From JBCCRV01 sp047619315 (GTDB taxonomy: Bacteria > Myxococcota_A > Polyangia > Polyangiales > Houyiibacteriaceae), in contig JBLHKB010000252.1 in the NCBI GenBank assembly GCA_047619315.1, positions 1 through 9,415 of the forward strand: a stretch of 9,415 nt of DNA, written 5' to 3'. The translations under genes were made by a program, and so were the position numbers. The notes below the pieces were generated by a model. It was not told where the DNA came from and did no database searches. It saw nothing but the letters and a program-made list of their open reading frames with translations. Positions within the stretch are counted from its first letter, which is position 1. The number at the start of each line of letters is the position of its first letter. Below are positions 1 to 5,032 of the stretch, piece after piece.

Positions 1-1035
1 GAGGACACAACGCGCAGGCTCGTTGTCACGCCCAGCACGTCCCGCTTCCTGGTAGTAGGCTTCGAGACTCCCTGGTGACTGAAAGTGGGCGACGAGCCGC
101 ACGTCGGGAAAGTCGATGCCCATGCCGAAGGCGCTCGTGGCCACAAGCACCCGAACACGTCCGGCGGCGAAAGCATGCTGCGCCTTCTCGCGCTGAATCT
201 TGGTTCGCCCAGCGTGGTAGTGGCGCGACGAAAAACCCGCCGACGCCAAGTCCGAGGCGACCTTCTCCGTGTGCTTGCGCGTGCTGCAATAGATGATGGC
301 CTTGCCACCTACGGTCCTGCCGCGCAGCCCCGCAGCGTCGAGAAGCTCGATGAGGCGTGCGGTTCGAACATCGTGTTTGGCGATGAGCTCGACGCCGAAG
401 GACAAGTTCGGTCGACGAAAATCCCCGCGGACCACGTGAGGACTCTCGAGTCCCAACCGCTTCACGAGCTCCTTCAATACGCGAGGCGTGGCCGTCGCCG
501 TCACCGCCATCATGGGTCCATCGCTAAACTCGCGGAGCTCGGCGAGCTGCATGTACTCCGGGCGAAAGTCGTGGCCCCATTGGCTCACGCAGTGGGCCTC
601 GTCGATGGCCACAAAGCCTGGCCTTCGTCGTTTGAGAGTCCGCCGAAATCCGTCCTGTGCGGCGCGCTCCGGCGACACATAGAGCAGCTCGATCTCGCCT
701 TCTTCGTAGTCGCTGATCATCTGGCGCGCGTCGCCGGCGCTCAGGTGCGAGTTGAGCGCACCGGCACGCACGCCGCGTCCACGGAGGGCGTCGACCTGGT
801 CCGCCATCAAAGCGATGAGCGGCGACACCACCAGTGTGGGTCCGTGGCCCAGGCGAGCGCGCGCGATGGCGGGCACCTGAAAGCACAGGGACTTGCCGGC
901 GCCGGTGGGCAAGAGAACGGCGGCGTCATCCCCGCGCATCGCCGCTCCGATGGCCTCCGCCTGTCCGGCGCGAAAGTTATCAAAGCCGAATACTTCGCGG
1001 ACTACGTCTGTGGCTACGTCCATTGGCGAAAGCAT
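1..1035 (-). CDS. recQ: RecQ-family ATP-dependent DNA helicase (3' end cut by window edge)
   Basis: This is a superfamily 2 3'-5' DNA helicase that unwinds recombination and replication intermediates in the cytoplasm. The first 345 residues are present. Motif 0 is FGFDNFRAGQ (about 16-25), Walker A is PTGAGKS (43-49), and the Walker B/DEAH box is DEAH (145-148). It is followed by the RecQ aromatic-rich loop SQWGHDFRPEY (151-161), then motif III VTATATP, and motif VI YYQEAGRAGRD (327-337). The sequence stops about where the zinc-binding subdomain should begin, so the RecQ-Zn/winged-helix and any HRDC domain lie outside the window. I chose the ATG at 1035. A second in-frame ATG at 1023 (MDVATDVV) is equally possible, and an in-frame stop at 1087-1089 limits further extension. 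No clear Shine-Dalgarno is visible. It is divergent from the gene at 1130. The family call is very secure; RecQ versus a RecQ paralogue cannot be settled without the C-terminus. Confidence 0.95.
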   Translation of the reverse strand, partial: MLSPMDVATDVVREVFGFDNFRAGQAEAIGAAMRGDDAAVLLPTGAGKSLCFQVPAIARARLGHGPTLVVSPLIALMADQVDALRGRGVRAGALNSHLSAGDARQMISDYEEGEIELLYVSPERAAQDGFRRTLKRRRPGFVAIDEAHCVSQWGHDFRPEYMQLAELREFSDGPMMAVTATATPRVLKELVKRLGLESPHVVRGDFRRPNLSFGVELIAKHDVRTARLIELLDAAGLRGRTVGGKAIIYCSTRKHTEKVASDLASAGFSSRHYHAGRTKIQREKAQHAFAAGRVRVLVATSAFGMGIDFPDVRLVAHFQSPGSLEAYYQEAGRAGRDNEPARCVL

Positions 1036-1054
1036 GGCGTGTGATAGGGCAAAA

Positions 1055-1088
1055 GGCGTGCCTTCGCCCGCGTAAACGGCGTGCCTTC
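1055..1088. repeat. 11-bp direct repeat in the divergent promoter region
   Basis: GGCGTGCCTTC occurs perfectly at 1055-1065 and again at 1078-1088, a start-to-start distance of 23 bp (about two helical turns). A truncated copy, GGCGTG, is at 1036-1041. The repeats lie between the divergent starts of the recQ-like gene (1035) and the membrane-protein gene (1130), where an operator for both promoters would be expected. No recognisable -10/-35 pair is visible. A regulatory role is inference; chance repetition in a GC-rich spacer is the alternative. Confidence 0.35.
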
Positions 1089-1129
1089 ATTCCACCCGTT
1101 TTCGCCACGCATTTCGGCTATCGTCGGCC

Positions 1130-1867
1130 GTGAGCTACCGAGACGACAGCGACGCGCTGAGGGCCAAATTGGCCATCAAAGAAGCCGAACTTGCCGAAGC
1201 GAACGCCAAAATCTCTGCTTTTCAAGGCGAACCTACAAGTCAGAAGTCGAATCCGTTTCTCGGCGCCCCGACGAAGCTCGTCCTCGAACGCACATTCGAC
1301 ACCAAGCTCGACGATGCCCTCCTGGAGAAAATCGTCCGGGTGCTCCGCGAGCGCAGCGACAACCTCGGTCGCATGGAACGACTCGGGGACACCGTATCTT
1401 GGACGTCGACGCCGCAAGGCAACACGGCGCATCAGCCCCTCGAGGTCATCATCGAACTGCGGGGCGACCATACCTTCGTCCGCATTCGCGAGCGCCTTGG
1501 ACAATACGCCGGTGGCATCTTCGGCGGCCTCGTCGGTGGCCTCGGCGGCGGCGGAGCGCCCGGCGCTATCGCGCTCTCGTTTGCGCTCGGTATCTCACCC
1601 ATCGCGATCCCCATGGTCGCCTTGGCCTGGGTCGGCGCCGTCTATCTCGGAGCCCGCGGGATCTACAAGAGCGTGGCGACAAGACATGCGAAGCGGAACG
1701 CCGGCGCGATGGCGGCCATCTCCGAGATTATGGACGGCGCCCCACGCGTCCGCGTTTCAAGGGATCCTGACATGAGAGCAGACGTGAAGAGCCAGGAGCC
1801 CTCGGAGGAGTCGCACGCGCTCCTCGACGAGACGCCGGATCAAGGCAAGCGCACCCAAGAGGCCTAA
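1130..1867 (+). CDS. Uncharacterised membrane protein: N-terminal coiled coil, soluble domain, Gly-rich helical hairpin
   Basis: I do not recognise a named family. The 245-residue product starts at GTG 1130 and has four visible parts. Residues 8-31 are a charged, heptad-like helix rich in Ala, Glu and Lys, probably a coiled coil. Residues 46-122 form a mixed alpha/beta soluble domain ending in the charged stretch RIRERLG. Residues 127-152 are a very Gly-rich hydrophobic segment (GGIFGGLVGGLGGGGAPGA), and 155-178 are a second hydrophobic segment, together suggesting a two-helix membrane hairpin. The C-terminus (about 203-245) is acidic/basic and low complexity. From memory, the 'ERLG-AGG-fGG-GG-GGG plus two helices' layout recurs in uncharacterised myxobacterial proteins, but I cannot name it. 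No Shine-Dalgarno is obvious before the GTG. It lies 44 bp upstream of the TDP2-like gene in the same direction, so co-transcription is likely. Coding is well supported by GC3 bias and protein-like composition; function is unknown. Confidence 0.8.
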   Translation: MSYRDDSDALRAKLAIKEAELAEANAKISAFQGEPTSQKSNPFLGAPTKLVLERTFDTKLDDALLEKIVRVLRERSDNLGRMERLGDTVSWTSTPQGNTAHQPLEVIIELRGDHTFVRIRERLGQYAGGIFGGLVGGLGGGGAPGAIALSFALGISPIAIPMVALAWVGAVYLGARGIYKSVATRHAKRNAGAMAAISEIMDGAPRVRVSRDPDMRADVKSQEPSEESHALLDETPDQGKRTQEA

Positions 1868-1883
1868 ATCCTTGCTTGTCCTC

Positions 1884-1900
1884 TGCGCTTCGCTTGCGCA
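1884..1900 (+). promoter_or_regulatory. Small hairpin in the leader of the TDP2-like gene
   Basis: TGCGC (1884-1888) pairs with GCGCA (1896-1900) across a 7-nt loop. Next to it, CCTC at 1880-1883 could pair with GAGG at 1906-1909, which is part of the purine-rich AAGGGAGGGG just before the ATG at 1912. The structure could therefore mask that ribosome-binding site. The stems are short and could be chance, so the regulatory reading is weak inference. Confidence 0.2.
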
Positions 1901-1911
1901 TAAGGGAGGGG

Positions 1912-2685
1912 ATGACCGCCCCCGAAGAACTCCGAGTTCTCACCTGGAACCTCAACGGTCTTGAGAGTTCGCGACTGGACTCTCGGATGGAGAAGGCCTG
2001 CATCGAGATGGTGCTCGGCGTCACGCTGCGTGAGGCCATGGCGGGTGCTCCAAGCCCGCCGCTTCCTCACGTCTTCTGCCTCCAAGAGGTCGTCCGGCGC
2101 GTGCACATCGACAAGCTGCGACGTCATTTAGACGCCGCGGGATTCAAGCTCTTTCCGGTGGAGCCGCCGGAGCGCGAAGATTACTCGCTCATCGCGGCGC
2201 GGCCGCCTTGGACGATGACCCACAATGAATACGTGCCTTTCGAACACTCGAAGTTCGCGCGCGGCTACACGGAGACGCACCTTCGAAGCGAGAGCGGCCA
2301 GGAGGCCGTCGTGCTGACGGCACATATGGAGAGCCTGCGCAGCGGTTCCGAAGACCGAACATCTCAGGCGCTTCAGATCGACGCGCGGCTCATGGAGCGA
2401 GCGGATCCATCGCGTCCCGCCATCTTCGCCGGTGATACCAACTTACGGGAAGCGGAGTTCGCCGCCGCCCGCGCCCAGGGATGTCTGCTCCGCGATGTGT
2501 TTGATCTCGCCAAGCGTCCGGCGGCGCACAATGCCACCTGGTGGCCCGAGGGATCACGCCGCGGCTACCGTTTCGACCGCATCTGGCTCGATCCGATCAG
2601 CACTGGCGTTCTTGTGGATTTTCGTACCCGACGCCGACCGAAGCTCAGCGATCACGCCGCCCTGGAAGCCTGCTTCCGCTTCTGA
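1912..2685 (+). CDS. TDP2-like endonuclease/exonuclease/phosphatase (EEP) family phosphodiesterase
   Basis: This is a Mg2+-dependent phosphodiesterase of the EEP (DNase I/APE1/TDP2) fold, 257 residues and essentially only the domain. All catalytic motifs are present in order: LTWNLNGLE (N13), FCLQEV (E59), TAHMESLRSG (H138), FAGDTNLRE (D175, N177), GYRFDRIWL (219-226) and LSDHAAL (D247, H248). TDP2 enzymes share TWN, LQE, FAGDTNLRD, RFDRI and SDH blocks. The stretch before H138, including VPFEHSKFARG, also resembles the TDP2 substrate-groove region. TDP2 removes 5'-tyrosyl adducts left by abortive topoisomerase II; by analogy this protein could act on 5'-blocked DNA or another phosphodiester. 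I chose ATG 1912 because the fold begins a few residues later and a purine-rich AAGGGAGGGG precedes it, although the spacing is short. An in-frame TTG at 1876 would add 12 residues of non-domain sequence. It follows the membrane-protein gene by 44 bp and ends inside a strong hairpin. Fold assignment is very secure; the TDP2-specific activity is inference. Confidence 0.92.
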   Translation: MTAPEELRVLTWNLNGLESSRLDSRMEKACIEMVLGVTLREAMAGAPSPPLPHVFCLQEVVRRVHIDKLRRHLDAAGFKLFPVEPPEREDYSLIAARPPWTMTHNEYVPFEHSKFARGYTETHLRSESGQEAVVLTAHMESLRSGSEDRTSQALQIDARLMERADPSRPAIFAGDTNLREAEFAAARAQGCLLRDVFDLAKRPAAHNATWWPEGSRRGYRFDRIWLDPISTGVLVDFRTRRRPKLSDHAALEACFRF

Positions 2686-2728
2686 GTTCTGGTGATCGGC
2701 ATGGACTCGTCCATCCCGCTCAGAACTC
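2684..2728 (+). terminator. Bipartite hairpin beginning at the stop codon of the TDP2-like gene
   Basis: GAGTTCTG (2684-2691) pairs perfectly with CAGAACTC (2721-2728). Nested inside are CGG/CCG (2697-2699 with 2716-2718) and ATGGA/TCCAT (2701-2705 with 2710-2714) closing a 4-nt loop, CTCG. That gives about 16 base pairs in three blocks. The first stem starts within the TGA stop. No run of T follows, so this is not a textbook intrinsic terminator, but position and strength fit transcript-end or mRNA 3'-protection structure. Confidence 0.5.
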
Positions 2729-2776
2729 CGACGAATATCACTCGCCCTAAGCGCTGATGACCCTACGTCCGCCTTT

Positions 2777-4234
2777 GTGGACGAGATTTTCGACGCGGTG
2801 GTCATCGGTGCGGGTTTTGGCGGCCTTAGCGCAGCTTTTACGCTGGCTCATGGTGGCGCCAAGGTCGCGCTCCTGGAACGCCTCCGCTACGCCGGGGGCT
2901 GCGCGTCCACGTTCGAGCGCGGCGGCTGTCGATATGAGAGCGGCGCGACGCTCTTCAGCGGGTTCGCTGAAGGTCAGCTCTTTCATCGATGGATACGTGA
3001 CCACTCGCTCCCGGTGCGCTTCCAGAGCTTCGACCCCCTCGTCGAATACCGAACCAGCGATGTCACCTTCGGAGCGCCTCCCGAACGTGACGAGTTCTTG
3101 CACCGAATCTGCGCCATCGACGGTATCCCCGAAGCACCCACGCGTCGCTTCTTCAAGGAGCAGGCGAGGGTGGCCAAAGCGCTCTGGGAACTCTTCGACG
3201 ACCCGGCGATGCTGCCGCCATTCAATCTCAGCAACCTCAGCCGACATCTCCTCCGAAGCCCCCGCTACGTGTCACTCCTCCGTGTCGTCGGGCTGCCCTT
3301 GGCGACGGTGCTTCGGCGGCATGGCCTCGCCGACGTAGAGCCGCTTAAGAACTACCTCGACGCGGTCTGTCAGATCACGGTTCAGTGCGGCATCGACGAA
3401 GTCGAAGCGCCCTTCGCCCTCGGAGCCATGGACTATTACTTTCGCGGAACAGGCCACATCCATGGGGGCATCGGTGAGCTCGCCACGGCCCTGGCATCGA
3501 GCATTGAGACGGCTGGCGGCGAGGTGCACTTCTCCCGCCAGGCCAAGTCCATTCAGCGCGAGGGTGACATCTGGCACATCGACGCGAGGCGCGGCGCGCT
3601 TCGCGCTCGACACGTCGTCGCGAACCTCACGCCTCATGCGCTGGCGCGCGTTTGGGGACAAGAGACGCCGCGCCTCACGCGCATGAAGGAAGACGTCGAG
3701 ACCGGGTGGGGCGCCTGCATGCTCTACCTGCGCTTGCCGACATCCTTCGACGCGCGTCCAGAAGCCCACCACCTTCAGCTTGTCGGCGACACCGCGCTTC
3801 CGCTTCAAGACGGAAACCACGTCTTCTGCTCCATCAGCGGCGAAGACGAAGACCGAAACCCCGAAGGGGAGCGCACCGTCACCTGCTCCACGCACGTCCT
3901 AATGTCCCACCTCCGTGAGGCGGAAGACCAAGTCGCGTTCATCGAAGCGATCCAGCAGCGGATGCGAGAGACCATCAACCTGCGAGCACCGGAGCTCGTC
4001 GCTCGCACCACCATGAGCGGAAGCCCACGCACCTTCGAGCGCTTCACCGGCCGCGACCTTGGCTACGTCGGAGGCATCCCGCGCCGCGCCGGTCTGGCCA
4101 ACTACCGCGACATGAGCAACGGCCCCTTCGCGCGCGGCCTACACATGGTCGGTGACAGCGTCTTCCCGGGTCAGAGCACCCTGGCCACGGCACTCGGCGG
4201 TCTCAAAGTGGCGGAGCGCATACTCCGCTCGTAG
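2777..4234 (+). CDS. FAD-dependent oxidoreductase of the phytoene desaturase / carotenoid isomerase (CrtI/CrtISO) type
   Basis: A 485-residue flavoprotein. The N-terminal dinucleotide-binding fold is clear: VVIGAGFGGLSAA (8-20) with GxGxxG, and the ribose-binding acidic residue E34 in LLERL, followed by the family signature YAGGCAS and ERGG (about 38-49). A mid-protein block, HIHGGIGELATALA (around 226-239), then GGEVHF, matches the CrtI/CrtISO/retinol-saturase pattern. The C-terminal FAD signature is HMVGDSVFPGQ (456-466), followed by ALGGLKVAERIL. Length is typical of the family (about 480-510). Members desaturate, isomerise or saturate conjugated polyenes; no phytoene synthase or other carotenoid gene is nearby, so the substrate cannot be inferred from context. 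The only start that fits the Rossmann fold is GTG 2777 (VDEIFDAVV); the upstream ATG at 2757 is in another frame. No Shine-Dalgarno is visible. It is separated from the upstream gene by 91 bp containing a hairpin, so it may be its own transcription unit. Confidence 0.9.
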   Translation: MDEIFDAVVIGAGFGGLSAAFTLAHGGAKVALLERLRYAGGCASTFERGGCRYESGATLFSGFAEGQLFHRWIRDHSLPVRFQSFDPLVEYRTSDVTFGAPPERDEFLHRICAIDGIPEAPTRRFFKEQARVAKALWELFDDPAMLPPFNLSNLSRHLLRSPRYVSLLRVVGLPLATVLRRHGLADVEPLKNYLDAVCQITVQCGIDEVEAPFALGAMDYYFRGTGHIHGGIGELATALASSIETAGGEVHFSRQAKSIQREGDIWHIDARRGALRARHVVANLTPHALARVWGQETPRLTRMKEDVETGWGACMLYLRLPTSFDARPEAHHLQLVGDTALPLQDGNHVFCSISGEDEDRNPEGERTVTCSTHVLMSHLREAEDQVAFIEAIQQRMRETINLRAPELVARTTMSGSPRTFERFTGRDLGYVGGIPRRAGLANYRDMSNGPFARGLHMVGDSVFPGQSTLATALGGLKVAERILRS

Positions 4235-4286
4235 CCAACATCATGGGGACGGAGTCGATGACGTTGGCCTCATATAATCCCATGAT
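4234..4286 (+). repeat. Interleaved inverted repeats (A-B-A'-B') after the oxidoreductase
   Basis: Pair A is GCCAAC (4234-4239) with GTTGGC (4263-4268), extended inward by TCAT/ATGA (4241-4244 with 4258-4261) across one mismatch. Pair B is ATCATGGG (4240-4247) with CCCATGAT (4279-4286). The order A, B, A', B' means the stems are either mutually exclusive or form a pseudoknot. The A hairpin begins on the last base of the TAG stop and may act as a transcript end. No T-run follows A, only CTCATATAATCC. Confidence 0.45.
4273..4278 (+). promoter_or_regulatory. Possible -10 element (TATAAT)
   Basis: A perfect sigma-70 -10 hexamer lies in the gap after the oxidoreductase. No good TTGACA-like hexamer sits 16-18 bp upstream (CGGAGT is at 17 bp) and there is no TGn extension. 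Initiation would fall near 4284-4286, inside the CCCATGAT arm. One such hexamer is not surprising by chance in 9.4 kb, so it is only a candidate. Confidence 0.22.
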
Positions 4287-4485
4287 TCGGCAGTTCAGCG
4301 CATGGGACCATCGAGGCTGACTCGGTTCACGCTACGAGCTTCTACGGCAGGCATTGGCGCGACGTTGTTAGTGCTACGCCAATGATGTCAGCTGCCCCAG
4401 CACTGCAGGCGCGCTCCAGCGGGTTGCGCCACCGCGTGGCAGTACACCGACGTCCGCGCGCCAGCAGTGCTCGCTCGGGGAGTCC

Positions 4486-4644
4486 ATGGCGCACCTCAGG
4501 TTCGGCCCAAGTGTTTCCAGCCTCGAGGTTCGAGGGCCGACGCCGACGGCGAACGAAACGATGCGCTTGGAGATCGAAATGCAAAGTGGGGATACGCTTG
4601 TCCTAGAAGCCCTCGACTTTAGCCTTCGCTCCCTCGTCGCGTAG
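4486..4644 (+). CDS. Possible small protein of 52 residues, unknown
   Basis: An ATG at 4486 opens a 52-codon reading frame beginning MAHLRFGPSV and containing MRLEIEMQSGDTLVLEAL before ending ...LRSLVA at TAG 4642-4644. It is preceded by GGGGAG (4477-4482) three bases before the ATG, a usable if close ribosome-binding site. The second half has a soluble, amphipathic, protein-like composition, with little of the Arg/Pro/Ser excess seen in antisense shadows. The frame is open back to 4372 without another ATG. The stop codon sits inside an inverted repeat at 4635-4687. No family is recognised. It could be the remnant C-terminus of a longer gene or a chance ORF. Confidence 0.3.
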   Translation: MAHLRFGPSVSSLEVRGPTPTANETMRLEIEMQSGDTLVLEALDFSLRSLVA

Positions 4645-4687
4645 TCTCGCTCTAGATGACCGATCAAACGAGAGACGGGTCGCGACG
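4635..4687 (+). terminator. Nested inverted repeat spanning the stop of the 4486-4644 ORF
   Basis: CGTCGCG (4635-4641) pairs with CGCGACG (4681-4687), and inside it TCTCG (4645-4649) pairs with CGAGA (4669-4673), leaving a 19-nt loop. The two blocks are separated by TAG on the left and seven bases on the right. The structure ends just before the AGGTGG purine stretch (4691-4696) and GTG of the zinc-ribbon gene, so it could also affect that gene's translation. There is no T-run. Confidence 0.3.
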
Positions 4688-4696
4688 TATAGGTGG

Positions 4697-5032
4697 GTGT
4701 TTGGTTCGTGGTTCTTCGTACACCGGCTCTTTGAAATGTGGTTCCCCGCCGGAGACGCGTGGATGGACGACGCGAAACCGTGGTTTCTCCTCTTCATGCT
4801 GCTCTCGGTGTTGGTGTTATGGCTGTCGATGAAGTGCCGCACCTGCGGCCATCGTTGGCCCCTGAATCGTGTTCGTGATCCCAAACCGGAAGGATGCCTT
4901 CGCTGCGGGTGCCTCGACCGGGGTCTGGCGAAACAAGACGACGTCGATCCGAAGAGGTCGGCCGCCGCTCGCACCTCTGAATTCGTCCGCTCGCCCGCCC
5001 ATTCTCGCGCTAGGGTGCGCCCATGTACATGA
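4697..5032 (+). CDS. Small membrane-anchored zinc-ribbon protein
   Basis: The product is 111 residues from GTG 4697. Residues about 28-45 form one hydrophobic helix (PWFLLFMLLSVLVLWLSM). It is followed directly by a two-knuckle zinc ribbon: CRTCGHRW (C47, C50) and CLRCGC (C67, C70, with C72 extra). The tail (about 75-111) is Arg/Lys/Ser-rich and low complexity. This layout predicts a single-pass inner-membrane protein with a metal-binding ribbon on the face after the helix; no specific function or named family is recognised. The start is uncertain: AGGTGG abuts GTG 4697, and the in-frame ATG at 4736 (residue 14) would still keep the helix and ribbon. Its stop (5030-5032) lies inside the next gene, whose start is at 5023, so translational coupling with the cysteine-rich surface protein is plausible. 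The helix plus ribbon makes it likely to be real. Confidence 0.65.
   Translation: MFGSWFFVHRLFEMWFPAGDAWMDDAKPWFLLFMLLSVLVLWLSMKCRTCGHRWPLNRVRDPKPEGCLRCGCLDRGLAKQDDVDPKRSAAARTSEFVRSPAHSRARVRPCT
5012..5015 (+). promoter_or_regulatory. Ribosome-binding site for the cysteine-rich repeat protein
   Basis: AGGG at 5012-5015 (in TAGGGTG) is seven bases upstream of ATG 5023. This spacing favours 5023 over the nearby in-frame ATG at 5029 as the start. It lies within the 3' end of the zinc-ribbon gene. Confidence 0.5.

Larger units (their letters stand above)
4235..4696. other. Gap without a confident gene
   Basis: This 462-bp stretch holds interleaved inverted repeats at its start, a perfect TATAAT at 4273-4278, and only short ORFs. 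These are a 12-codon ORF from ATG 4282, a 27-codon ORF from ATG 4302 with a hydrophobic C-terminal half (GIGATLLVL), an Arg-rich ORF at 4382-4606, and the 52-codon ORF at 4486-4644, in shifting frames. None has a recognised domain. Its left part is less GC-rich than the neighbouring genes. It may be a decayed gene, a non-coding RNA locus, or an ordinary spacer. Confidence 0.4.

Noticed and set aside
85..1044. Long plus-strand ORF of 319 codons
   Set aside because: It is antisense to a clear RecQ helicase with all motifs in order; its translation is His/Arg/Ala-rich with no domain.
2757..3338. ATG at 2757 as the start of the oxidoreductase
   Set aside because: It is in a different frame from the Rossmann fold; the correct frame begins at GTG 2777.
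3272..3895. Minus-strand ORF of 207 codons
   Set aside because: Lies wholly within the FAD oxidoreductase coding region on the other strand; a composition shadow.
4374..4667. Minus-strand ORF of 97 codons in the gap
   Set aside because: No ribosome-binding site or recognised motif; overlapped by several other short ORFs, so not separable from chance.
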